34,918 bases of DNA from Candidatus Moranbacteria bacterium GW2011_GWC2_37_8 (GCA_000992165.1 LBTS01000012.1:1-34918); one strand, 5' to 3'; counted from the stretch's first letter, positions 16,363 through 25,025 are shown. Made by a program: numbers and translations. The notes: generated from the sequence alone by a model not told the origin.

Positions 16363-17776
16363 ATGGCAAATAATGATGTTGCAGTTAGATTTAATAAGGT
16401 TTCGTTTGAATACGGACATGATAAGCCCATTTTGGATGAGGTGTCTTTTTCGCTTAGAAGAGGCACGAAAATGACCTTAATGGGACAGAATGGCGCTGGA
16501 AAAAGCACAATTTTGAATTTGATTACTGGTGAGCTCAAAGCGCATGACGGTTCTATTTTTTTGGATGACAGACTAAAGATTGCTTATGCGAAACAGGTTA
16601 TTCCGCGCGACCAGCTTGATTTGACCGTAAAAGAATTTTTTGAAAAATGTTTTGATGAAAAAATATGTGAATTTGAAAGCGCCTCATGATAAAATTATCC
16701 GCGCCTTTTCTGGTGGACAACAAGCACGATTACTTTTGGCTTCAGCTTTGATTCAGAATCCTGACTTGCTTATTCTGGATGAGCCTACAAATAATTTGGA
16801 CAAAGGTGGGATCGCTCATCTTACTGAATTTTTGGTTGGATATCAGAAAACTTGCATCGTGATTTCGCATGATGCTGATTTCTTGAACGCCTTCACGGAT
16901 GGAGTTTTGTATTTGGATGTCTTTACTCAAAAAGTTGATCAATATCTGGGAGATTATTATGTAGTGGTGGCTGAAATTGTTGCACGCATCGAAAAAGAAA
17001 AGATGAAAAATGCTCAATATGAAAAAGAAATAATTGCCAACAAGGAGAAGGCAAACTTTTTTGCAAATAAAGGAGGTAAGATGCGTCTGGTTGCTCGTAG
17101 AATGCGCGAGAAGGCTGAGGAAATGGAAGAAGCTAAGGTTGATGTCAGAAAGGAAGATAAGGCCATCAGGGCCTTTACAATTCCTGCTCAGAACGATTTA
17201 GGAGGACAACTTTTGAAAATAACATCGCTAACGGTTATCAAGAACCATCATCCATATCCGATGGAGGCAAATGTTGTTCTCAAAAAGAATCAACATCTTC
17301 TTTTGTCCGGTCCCAATGGAATCGGAAAAAGCACCTTGCTTGAATCTTTAGCTGCTGGCAAGGCTGAAGGCTCTGAAATTGCGGAAGGTGTACGCGTTGG
17401 ATATTATCGCCAAGATTTTTCTACTATGAATTTCGATGATACCGTCTATGAATCATTGGCAAACATCATGAATAGGACTGACGAGCAGCAGCTTCGCTCG
17501 GTAGCATCAGGATTTTTGATTGACAGCAAAATGATAAATTCAAAAATCGGAACACTTAGTGAGGGTCAAAAGGGATTGGTGGCTTTCGCGCGACTTGTGC
17601 TTCAGCAGCCAGGCTTATTGATTCTCGATGAGCCGACCAACCACATAAACTTCCGCCATCTTCCAATTATTGCCGAAGCGCTTAGCAAATTCGAAGGAGC
17701 TATGATCTTGGTTTCGCATGTAAATGAATTTGTCGAGCAAGTTAGGATTGATGAGATTCTAGATTTGGACAGATAA
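16363..17776 (+). pseudogene. ABC-F ATPase gene interrupted by a frameshift/deletion between Walker A and signature of NBD1
   Basis: Frame 1 16363-16689 (GQNGAGKSTILNLITG, ...VKEFFEKCFDEKI) continues in frame 2 from about 16660 (VNLKAPHDKIIRAFSGGQQARLLLASALIQNPDLLILDEPTNNLD...). Confidence 0.85.
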
Positions 17777-17867
17777 AGTCGTATCAGTGGTGCCAAAAAT
17801 ATGCGGTTGTCGCAAAATGGCGCCAAGATGTTTGGGCTGAAAAAGAGGCCTAAATTATAGCTAGCCA

Positions 17868-17896
17868 TTGACTTTTTCTGCTCCATATGCTAGTAT
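17868..17896 (+). promoter_or_regulatory. cspA promoter (TTGACT-17-TAGTAT) with about 95-nt leader
   Basis: Consensus-like hexamers with a 17-nt spacer; long leader before ATG 17991. Confidence 0.7.
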
Positions 17897-17990
17897 TAAT
17901 ATGCAGCAAGAGGTATGCTAGCGTAGTTTCGTCGAGCTTATACCGCAACAAAGCCCACACCTGCACTTAACTTAAAACAATACAATCGCA

Positions 17991-18191
17991 ATGACACAAG
18001 GAACAATCAAAAGATTGACTGATCGTGGATTCGGATTCATCACTCCAGATGGTGGTGACAAGGATCTTTTCTTCCATGCAAAAGAACTTCAGAACGCTGA
18101 GTTCAATGAATTGCAAGAAGGAGCACGCGTTGAATTCGAAGTTAGCGAAAGCCCGAAAGGACCTAACGCTATCAACGTTTCACGAATCTAG
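17991..18191 (+). CDS. cspA: Cold shock protein
   Basis: QGTIKRLTDRGFGFITPDGGDKDLFFHAKEL; CSD RNP motifs. Confidence 0.95.
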   Translation: MTQGTIKRLTDRGFGFITPDGGDKDLFFHAKELQNAEFNELQEGARVEFEVSESPKGPNAINVSRI

Positions 18192-18221
18192 TCTATACTT
18201 TTTAGTATATTCAAAATTATC

Positions 18222-18249
18222 AAAAAACCCTTTTCGGAGGGTTTTTTGT
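18222..18249 (+). terminator. Rho-independent terminator
   Basis: AAAAAACCCTTTTCGGAGGGTTTTTTG. Confidence 0.85.
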
Positions 18250-18290
18250 TTAGATGACGGTTGTGGTAAACTAGACAATATGAACAAGTT

Positions 18291-19211
18291 ATGGATTTAG
18301 AAATATTGGGCTGGCGTAGATACAGCCAATCACAAAAAAATATAGAAAATTTTTCTTTGGAAAATATCGCGCGCGTAGCTGTGGAAAACAGGGGCGGTTA
18401 TTTGCTGTATTCGCAGTTTGGAGAATTGGAAGGAATTGTGCAGGGGAAGTTCATCAAAAAAGCTGAAAAAGAAAGTGATTATCCCAAGGTTGGAGACTGG
18501 GTGAATATTGTAAAACTTCAAGGTGAGCAAAAGGCTGTAATTGAAAGTATTTTGCCAAGATTTTCCAAACTTTCTAGGCGGCGTATTTCCAAAGATCGCA
18601 GTGAAATTAATAAACAACAAGAAGAGCAAATTATTGCGACAAATATTGATATTGTGTTTATCATGCAAGGGCTAGACGCGGATTTTTCTTTGGAAAGATT
18701 AAACAGATATATGGAAGCCGTGAAAAATGGGGGAGCGCATCCTGTTGTGCTTTTGAATAAGTGTGATTTGATTAAAAATCCAACAGAAAAAAAAGCCGAT
18801 GTTTTAGCTGAAAATCCCGGTGGAGAAATATTTTTAGTGAGCGCAAAAACTGGGCATGGCTTGGCTGAAGTGAAAAATTTGATAAGTGAAAAATCTGTAG
18901 TTTTTGTTGGATCTTCTGGTGTGGGAAAATCTACCCTCGCCAATGCTCTTTTGGGGATTGATTTGCAAAAAATTCAGGAAGTGCGTGTTAATGACAGCAA
19001 AGGAAGACACACAACCACCAAAAGAGAAATGTTTCTTTTATCTTCTGGCGGCATTTTGATTGACACTCCTGGAATGCGAGAGCTTGAGCCATGGGAAAAG
19101 CAAACTGAATTTGCACAGGAAAAAGCCAAGAATAATGCTAAGCGAAAGATCAAAAATGGACGACTTGCACGAGCATTAATTAAGCGACCAGAGTTTACGA
19201 AGGATAAATAA
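18291..19211 (+). CDS. rsgA: Ribosome small subunit-dependent GTPase A, lacking the usual C-terminal Zn-binding motif
   Basis: LLNKCDLI, SAKTGHGL, FVGSSGVGKSTLANALLG, KGRHTTTKREMFLLSSGGILIDTPGMRELEPW. Confidence 0.9.
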   Translation: MDLEILGWRRYSQSQKNIENFSLENIARVAVENRGGYLLYSQFGELEGIVQGKFIKKAEKESDYPKVGDWVNIVKLQGEQKAVIESILPRFSKLSRRRISKDRSEINKQQEEQIIATNIDIVFIMQGLDADFSLERLNRYMEAVKNGGAHPVVLLNKCDLIKNPTEKKADVLAENPGGEIFLVSAKTGHGLAEVKNLISEKSVVFVGSSGVGKSTLANALLGIDLQKIQEVRVNDSKGRHTTTKREMFLLSSGGILIDTPGMRELEPWEKQTEFAQEKAKNNAKRKIKNGRLARALIKRPEFTKDK

Positions 19212-19304
19212 AATCATGTGTTTTTGTCTGAATTTAATGCTCGTATCATTTTTTCTTGCCTTTCCCTCTCGAGTCGGCCGTGAAATATATTACAAAATAA
19301 CATA

Positions 19305-19718
19305 ATGAACAAAAGCAATCTGAACAATTTATTGAAAAAATTATATTGCAAAAATCAAAAAGAGATTTTTGTTTTTAATGCTCCGCGCGAATTCCTATCA
19401 GTTTTATGGGATATTGGAAAAATAGTTAAAGTAAAAAGAACAGTGCAGGGAGATGAGAGAATAAATTTTGCGTTGGTTTTTGTACGTACATCGAAAGAAG
19501 TCGAAAAACACGCTGTTATTTTGGAAAAAAATTCAGAAAAGGGTGCTATTGTATGGTTTGCCTATCCTAAGAAATCTTCCAAAACATATACCAGTGAGCT
19601 TTCGCAAGAAAAAGGCTGGGAATCATTGAATTCAATAGGCTATCAAATTGTCAGTTTGATTTCGATTGACAATGATTGGACAGCAATGAGATTTAAAAAG
19701 GAGCAGGAGCGGCAATAG
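19305..19718 (+). CDS. DUF3052-like hypothetical protein
   Basis: 137 aa; WFAYPKKSSKTYTSELSQEKGWESLNSIGYQIVSLISIDNDWTAMRFK. Confidence 0.6.
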   Translation: MNKSNLNNLLKKLYCKNQKEIFVFNAPREFLSVLWDIGKIVKVKRTVQGDERINFALVFVRTSKEVEKHAVILEKNSEKGAIVWFAYPKKSSKTYTSELSQEKGWESLNSIGYQIVSLISIDNDWTAMRFKKEQERQ

Positions 19719-19732
19719 GCCGCTTTTTTTGT
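19707..19732 (+). terminator. Rho-independent terminator overlapping the stop codon of the preceding gene
   Basis: GCGGC-AATAG-GCCGCTTTTTTT; stop TAG at 19716-19718 lies in the loop. Confidence 0.75.
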
Positions 19733-19791
19733 TTGTAAGAATGATATCTTCAAAGCGTATTAACTATAGGATTGTATTGATAATAAAAGCA

Positions 19792-20223
19792 ATGAAAAAA
19801 ATTATTAAAACAGAAGAAGAATGGAAAAAAATTCTCACGCCGGAGCAATTTCATGTTATGAGAGAAAAAGGAACAGAAGATCCATATTCATGCGCTTGGC
19901 TCAAAAAAGATTCAGGGAAAGGCATATTTTATTGTGCGGCCTGCGATCTACCACTTTTTTCCAGTGAGACAGAATTTGAATCAGGAACTGGTTGGCCTAG
20001 TTACTTTAATCCAATAGACAGCGAAAATGTTGAAGAATTGGAAGATGATAGTCTGGGCATGAAACGTACTGAAGTAAGATGCGCGCGCTGTCAGTCGCAT
20101 CTGGGGCATGTTTTCAATGATGGACCAGCTCCATCAGGTAAAAGATATTGCATTAACTCAGTATCGCTAAATTTCAAGGCTAAATATTCAATGTCATTCC
20201 CGACCAGATCTGGTCGGGAATGA
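19792..20223 (+). CDS. msrB: Peptide-methionine (R)-S-oxide reductase
   Basis: CAACDLPLFSSETEFESGTGWPSYF...RCARCQSHLGHVFNDGPAPSGKRYCINSVSLNF; start reassigned to ATG 19792. Confidence 0.95.
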   Translation: MKKIIKTEEEWKKILTPEQFHVMREKGTEDPYSCAWLKKDSGKGIFYCAACDLPLFSSETEFESGTGWPSYFNPIDSENVEELEDDSLGMKRTEVRCARCQSHLGHVFNDGPAPSGKRYCINSVSLNFKAKYSMSFPTRSGRE

Positions 20224-20231
20224 CATTGAAT
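20186..20231. repeat. 46-bp perfect palindrome spanning the 3' end of msrB
   Basis: ATTCAATGTCATTCCCGACCAGA|TCTGGTCGGGAATGACATTGAAT. Confidence 0.95.
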
Positions 20232-20245
20232 TCCAGCGTTGTTTT

Positions 20246-20812
20246 ATGAGCAACAAAGAATATAAATTAGAGTCTATTGTTTTAGGAGGTGGTTGCTTTT
20301 GGTGTTTGGAGGCAGTTTATTTGCGCGTTAAGGGCGTTAAGTCAGTTGTTTCTGGCTACGCAGGAGGATTAGATTTGGATATGCCTGTGAGCGGACCAAC
20401 TTATGAACAAGTTTCTTCGGGAAAAACTGGTTTTGCTGAAGTTGTTAAGATAACTTTTGACCGCACAGTAATTTCCTTGGAAGATATTTTACATATATTT
20501 TTTTCAATCCATGATCCGACAACCCTAAATCGCCAAGGAAGTGACATTGGGACCCAATATCGCTCAATTATTTTATTTAATGACGAAAATCAATACAATA
20601 CGGCGGATAAAGTTTTAAGAGAAATAGCTGAAAAAAATCTTTATGAAAATAAATTCATTGTAACGGAGCTTAAAAAACTTGAAAAATTTTATTCAGCTGA
20701 AGATTATCATCAGAATTATTTCGCTAAAAATTCTGAAAATGCCTACTGCCGATTAGTGGTGGCACCAAAAGTCGCTAAATTTCGAGAAAAATACTCTGAA
20801 TTTTTTGTTTAA
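20246..20812 (+). CDS. msrA: Peptide-methionine (S)-S-oxide reductase
   Basis: VLGGGCFWCLEAVYLRVKGV, YEQVSSGKTGFAEVV, DPTTLNRQGSDIGTQYRS, YCRLVVAPKVAKF. Confidence 0.95.
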   Translation: MSNKEYKLESIVLGGGCFWCLEAVYLRVKGVKSVVSGYAGGLDLDMPVSGPTYEQVSSGKTGFAEVVKITFDRTVISLEDILHIFFSIHDPTTLNRQGSDIGTQYRSIILFNDENQYNTADKVLREIAEKNLYENKFIVTELKKLEKFYSAEDYHQNYFAKNSENAYCRLVVAPKVAKFREKYSEFFV

Positions 20813-20819
20813 AAATAAT

Positions 20820-21488
20820 ATGAAAAAAGTATCTTTATTTTTTTCTATCATCCTTGTCCTTGTTTTTGCAATCTTTATTATGAATAGGAAGGAAATGGAT
20901 AAGGCAAAAGAGGACCAGGCTCTTATTAACGATATCAAAATAGAGCAAAATGAAGGAAATTTAGATGAAATCTCAAAGATTATCGTTTTCTCTGAGCCTA
21001 TTGAAAAGGCAAGTGAAAGAGTTACTAAGAAAAATTTTGGAATATATGTGACGCCGAAAAATTCACCCGTGCAGCCTGAAAAGTTTCAAGGATATCATAC
21101 CGGCGTTGATTTTGAAATTTTTCCGGGAGAGGAAGAGTCTGACGTTTTTGTTAAGGTTATTTGTACAGGAAGATTGCTTTCAAAGAGGTTTGCAAGCGGT
21201 TATGGAGGCGTGGCTACGCAGGAATGTCAACTTGAAGATGCACCAGTAGTAGTTGTTTATGGTCATTTAAATTTAGAAAGCATTAAACATGATTCTGGAG
21301 ATAGGCTAAATGCTGGAGATGACCTGGCAATTCTTGGAAAAGGATATAGTGCTCAGACAGACGGCGAACGCAAACATTTACATTTGGCAATTCATAAAGG
21401 AAATGCAATCAATATTCTGGGATACGTTAAAAATAGGGAACAACTTTCTAGTTGGATTGATCCCTGTCAATATTTTTGTGAAAAATAA
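20820..21488 (+). CDS. M23-type metallopeptidase domain protein, secreted or anchored
   Basis: N-terminal hydrophobic segment; YHTGVDFE, VYGHLNLE, GERKHLHLAIHKG. Confidence 0.8.
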   Translation: MKKVSLFFSIILVLVFAIFIMNRKEMDKAKEDQALINDIKIEQNEGNLDEISKIIVFSEPIEKASERVTKKNFGIYVTPKNSPVQPEKFQGYHTGVDFEIFPGEEESDVFVKVICTGRLLSKRFASGYGGVATQECQLEDAPVVVVYGHLNLESIKHDSGDRLNAGDDLAILGKGYSAQTDGERKHLHLAIHKGNAINILGYVKNREQLSSWIDPCQYFCEK

Positions 21489-21514
21489 AATGGTATTGAT
21501 ACCTTTTTATTTTT

Positions 21515-21703
21515 TTATTATCAAGCGAAGTGAGCGAAATGAAAAATTAATATTTTTCATTTCTGAACGCCTGCCCGAAACGCTTCGCGTATCGAAGCGG
21601 GCGGGAGCGCAGATACCAAAAGGTTTAATACCTAGCAGCTCTGCTGCGTGGGCCCAAAGGGTCCAGGGCTCTGCCCTGGGGTATGATACCTTTTATCTTT
21701 CAT
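21515..21703 (+). repeat. Modular intergenic palindromic repeat, copy R5
   Basis: TTATCAAGCGAAGTGAGCGAAATG...CGCCTGCCCGAAACGCTTCGCGTATCGAAGCGGGCGGGAGCGCAGATACCAAAAGGTTTAATACC... Confidence 0.85.
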
Positions 21704-21770
21704 AATTTCTTTTAGCTAAGGCAAATAAGTAGAAAAATAAAATCTAAATGCATTTACAGACGATAAAACC

Positions 21771-22874
21771 TGTCCATGATGAGATACATAGGTAACACTT
21801 CTAAAATTAAGAAGTATGTTATCAAAAAGCCTTTTTGATGCTAGAAATGACGATAGATTAACAAATTGGAAAGGTTTTCATATTGTTGAAGACCTTGTTC
21901 AAATCTATCGTATGGTATACAACTTAGATAAATACTCAACACTATCCAAGAGCGCTAGGAATCGTCTCAAATGGATGGACTACTATCGCCAGTGCGAGAA
22001 TGCATCCAAGACCTGCAGACACTTCGGAATTTCCAGAAAAATCTTCTACAAATGGCATAACATTTTTGACCCAGAAAACTTGTTCTCCTTGGAAGACAAA
22101 AGCAAAGCCCCAATCAACACAAGAAAGCGTGAAATTACCCAGGTCGAAGAAGACAGGGTTGTGGCTCTTAGAAAAAGAAATCTCTGCTATTCAAAGTTTA
22201 AGCTGGAAAAACTCTACCTACAGGAGTATGGCGAGTGGGTGTCTAGCTGGAAGATTCAAAATGTCATCCTAAAACACAATCTCTATCCCAACCGAGTAAG
22301 AACCCAAAGAATCACTAGAAAGCGCTTAAAAGCTAAGAAAAAGGAGCGTATCACTAAACTGCAAAAACAAAAACAAAGCGGATTTCTGCTTTGTCTAGAC
22401 ACTGTTCAACTACGAAGAGAAAATGATAAGCGCTATGTGTTCACAGGAATTGATTTCCATTCCAAGGTTGCATTTGCTAGAATGTACAAAAATATTAATT
22501 CACTCAATGCTGCAGATTTCCTGAATCGCTTGCTGTATCTCGTTAACGGTAACATCCAAAACATCCAGACAGACAATGGATCGGAGTTTCACAGATATTT
22601 TGAAACAGCCTGTGATAAATTAAATCTGAATCATTACTGGTCGCGTCCAAGAACTCCTAAAGACAATGCAGTCAATGAGCGTTTCAATCAGACTCTCCAA
22701 CACGAATTTGTAAACTTTGGCAATTTCACTGCTGATACCGAAAAGTTTAACCTTAAGCTCACTGAATGGCTGATAGAATACAATTTCAGGCGTCCCCATG
22801 AAACCCTAGCTTATGCTACACCCATAAATTTCCATAATTCAATGCAAGTGTTACCTATGTACCCTTCAAGTACA
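21771..22874 (+). mobile_element. IS481-like insertion sequence, apparently complete
   Basis: TGT...ACA ends, roughly 30-bp imperfect TIRs with a 16-bp perfect core (TACATAGGTAACACTT 21785-21800 / AAGTGTTACCTATGTA 22846-22861), flanked by AAACC 5-bp direct repeats (21766-21770, 22875-22879). Confidence 0.85.
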
Positions 22875-22883
22875 AAACCTTGA
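21816..22883 (+). CDS. DDE (rve) transposase, IS481-like
   Basis: LCLDTVQL, IQTDNGSEFHRYF, PKDNAVNERFNQTLQHEF, EYNFRRPHETLAYATP. Confidence 0.92.
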   Translation: MLSKSLFDARNDDRLTNWKGFHIVEDLVQIYRMVYNLDKYSTLSKSARNRLKWMDYYRQCENASKTCRHFGISRKIFYKWHNIFDPENLFSLEDKSKAPINTRKREITQVEEDRVVALRKRNLCYSKFKLEKLYLQEYGEWVSSWKIQNVILKHNLYPNRVRTQRITRKRLKAKKKERITKLQKQKQSGFLLCLDTVQLRRENDKRYVFTGIDFHSKVAFARMYKNINSLNAADFLNRLLYLVNGNIQNIQTDNGSEFHRYFETACDKLNLNHYWSRPRTPKDNAVNERFNQTLQHEFVNFGNFTADTEKFNLKLTEWLIEYNFRRPHETLAYATPINFHNSMQVLPMYPSSTKP

Positions 22884-22908
22884 CTTTTTGCATTTTATCA
22901 TGTATACT
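22880..22908 (+). promoter_or_regulatory. Strong consensus-like promoter just outside the IS right end (TTGACT-17-TATACT)
   Basis: TTGACT 22880-22885, TATACT 22903-22908; no sizeable ORF immediately downstream. Confidence 0.55.
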
Positions 22909-23019
22909 GATATGGTGCTTAAAAATGAATATCTGGATATTTTGCTGGGCCCACATTACTTTAGAGGGGACAATGAAAATATTTTATCTAATCAATAAGG
23001 TATTTTTTTTATTTTAGAG

Positions 23020-23075
23020 CGAAGTCGAGAGAATTGAAAGTAATCTTTCAAATTCCGAGCGAGTGAATAAAAGCT
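23020..23075 (+). repeat. Degenerate partial copy R6 of the modular repeat
   Basis: TAGAGCGAAGTCGAGAGAATTGAAAGTAATCTTTCAAATTCCGAGCGAGTGAA resembles the 5' module of R3/R4. Confidence 0.55.
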
Positions 23076-23208
23076 CATTGCCAAAATGCAAAAATAGAAA
23101 CAGAATATTGTTTGCGAGCGAGTAAAAATTAATTAGGGCTTACGCGTTACTATCATATTTTAAACGGGTGAATAGGGTATTTAATGTGTGTGCCTTGAAA
23201 AAACAAAA

Positions 23209-23358
23209 ATGTCTAAATTTGAAATGCTTAAAAAATTGGAGTATTTAGTGGCCTTTCAGACTAACTGTTTAGAAAAAGGTGATTGGGATGATTTTGATCG
23301 ACTTCAAGATAGTATTAAAAAATTGGAAGCTAATATTCTTCATCATGTGGGAGAATGA
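23209..23358 (+). CDS. Small hypothetical protein, 49 aa (MSKFEMLKKLEYLVAFQTNCLEKGDWDDFDRLQDSIKKLEANILHHVGE)
   Basis: Hand-translated; helical acidic small ORF, absent from the ORF track because of length; convergent with the SET gene. Confidence 0.45.
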   Translation: MSKFEMLKKLEYLVAFQTNCLEKGDWDDFDRLQDSIKKLEANILHHVGE

Positions 23359-23362
23359 ATTC

Positions 23363-23896
23363 TTAAGATGTAATTAATTTTCTCAATTGGCAATAGGGGC
23401 ATTTGCAGCCGTTGGGTTTTATGAGAGTTAAAAAATATTCAGCTCCGTAATCGTAGCTAAGTTCTTCACCTTCGGCAATGTCACGAAGCGCATATATTAA
23501 TATCATCCGTCTGTTTATCTGCACCTCGCAGTTTGGTTTGCAAGAATGATTAATATAGCGGCTTAAGTTTTCTCTTCCTTTTCCGTCGATAGCCCAGCGT
23601 GAATTAATTTTGAATAAATATTTACCGCCACTGGCGCCTGTTTGTCGCGTAGGTATAAGTTCTCCGGTATATTCGATAATAAATGTTCCTCGGGGTATGT
23701 TTTTCGTGGTAAAAAGACCCAGCCCCGAAACTGAACGTTTAACTTTTAAGAATTCCTTTTTTAAAGTTTTTTGATACTCTGGCATAAATTTGCAATACAT
23801 ATTTTTACTACAAAAGTACTTCGCAAATATTTTGGTTTGAATGGAATTATTGTATTTAGGTGTAATAACAGTAGACATTGAAAACTTAATATTCAA
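23363..23896 (-). CDS. SET-domain protein-lysine methyltransferase-like protein
   Basis: GLGLFTTKNIPRGTFIIEYTGELI, RYINHSCKPNCEVQ, EGEELSYDYGAEYF, CKCPYC post-SET; start may be internal (MPEYQKTLKKEF). Confidence 0.9.
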   Translation of the reverse strand: MNIKFSMSTVITPKYNNSIQTKIFAKYFCSKNMYCKFMPEYQKTLKKEFLKVKRSVSGLGLFTTKNIPRGTFIIEYTGELIPTRQTGASGGKYLFKINSRWAIDGKGRENLSRYINHSCKPNCEVQINRRMILIYALRDIAEGEELSYDYGAEYFLTLIKPNGCKCPYCQLRKLITS

Positions 23897-23936
23897 AAAT
23901 CTTTTGAATTATCCTCATTAGATTTTTACAATTATT

Positions 23937-24557
23937 ATGAATGAGAAAGAACTGTATAGTATTTTAGCGGATGAGAAATCAATCCAGAATTCAATCAAAT
24001 CTTTGAATGGAAATGGATTCGAAGCTTTGGTGGTGGAAACTGCCACTGAAGCGAAAGAAATGGTTCTCAGGATGCTTCCCAAGAGAGCTGAAGTTATGAC
24101 TATGACATCCGTAACTCTTGATACTATTGGGATTTCAAAAGAAATAAACGAGAATGGAAATTATAGTAGTGTTCGAGAAAAACTTTCCTCAATGAATAGG
24201 GAAACTCAAGTCAGTGAAACCCAAAAACTCGGAGCAGCTCCCGATTGGGTTATTGGAAGCGTGCATGCTGTGACGGAAGATGGTAAGGTGATGATCGCAT
24301 CAGCGACCGGAAGTCAATTGCCAGCTTATGTGTATGGATCTAGCCACGTTATTTGGATTGTAGGTTCACAAAAAATTGTTAAGGATATGGAAGAAGGTCT
24401 TAAGCGTATCTATGAATATGTTTTTCCACTTGAAAACGAACGTGCCATGAAAGCCTATGGAATGGGCAGCGGTGTTAATAAGTTGCTGATAGTAAATAAG
24501 GAAGTTTCGCTTGGCCGCATTACAATTATTATAGTGAAGGAAAAATTGGGTTTCTGA
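23937..24557 (+). CDS. LUD-domain (LutC/YkgG-like) protein
   Basis: VMTMTSVTLDTIGISKEI, PDWVIGSVHAVTEDGKVMIASATGSQLPAYVYGSSHVIWIVGSQKIV. Confidence 0.85.
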   Translation: MNEKELYSILADEKSIQNSIKSLNGNGFEALVVETATEAKEMVLRMLPKRAEVMTMTSVTLDTIGISKEINENGNYSSVREKLSSMNRETQVSETQKLGAAPDWVIGSVHAVTEDGKVMIASATGSQLPAYVYGSSHVIWIVGSQKIVKDMEEGLKRIYEYVFPLENERAMKAYGMGSGVNKLLIVNKEVSLGRITIIIVKEKLGF

Positions 24558-24578
24558 AGAGCTGAGTTTCTGGTCAAA

Positions 24579-24608
24579 AACATGCCAAAGGCAGGGCATG
24601 TTTTTTGT
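24579..24608 (+). terminator. Rho-independent terminator
   Basis: AACATGCC...GGCATGTT followed by TTTTGTT. Confidence 0.8.
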
Positions 24609-24746
24609 TGCTAAAATTGGACTGCAATAATCGACGAGTAATTGTATGAAGATTGTTATTAATTATGTATAGAATTTTATTTTCGCTAAGACGTATTACT
24701 TTATGTGTATAATTTTAAATAATTACATGAAAGGAGGCGAGAATAT

Positions 24747-25004
24747 ATGATGTACCGCTATGATTATCCAAATATGATGTACGGATTCGGTTTCGGGTGG
24801 ATTTTTATGTTAATTTTCTGGGGTGTTATCATCTGGGCTATTTTTACTTTGGTTAAATATTTTACGGAGAAAAATGGTTATGGATACGGAAATAGGAACA
24901 AGGATGATGAGGCAATGAGAATTTTGAAGGAGCGCTATGCCAAAGGAGAAATAAACAAGGAGGAATTTGAAGAGAAGAAAAATGTTTTAGCAAACAGGCA
25001 TTAA
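24747..25004 (+). CDS. Small membrane protein with C-terminal SHOCT domain
   Basis: N-terminal Met/aromatic TM; DEAMRILKERYAKGEINKEEFEEKKNVL; AAAGGAGGCG RBS. Confidence 0.88.
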   Translation: MMYRYDYPNMMYGFGFGWIFMLIFWGVIIWAIFTLVKYFTEKNGYGYGNRNKDDEAMRILKERYAKGEINKEEFEEKKNVLANRH

Positions 25005-25025
25005 TTTAATTTCCTTTTGCAAGAT

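Noticed and set aside
21310-21705. 131-aa + strand ORF
   Set aside because: Alternative frame over the end of the M23 gene, running into repeat R5; no family motif.
23161-23180. Possible third copy of the CGGGTGAAAGCCCG hairpin (AAACGGGTGAATAGGG)
   Set aside because: Only the 5' arm and loop match; no complementary arm or T tract.
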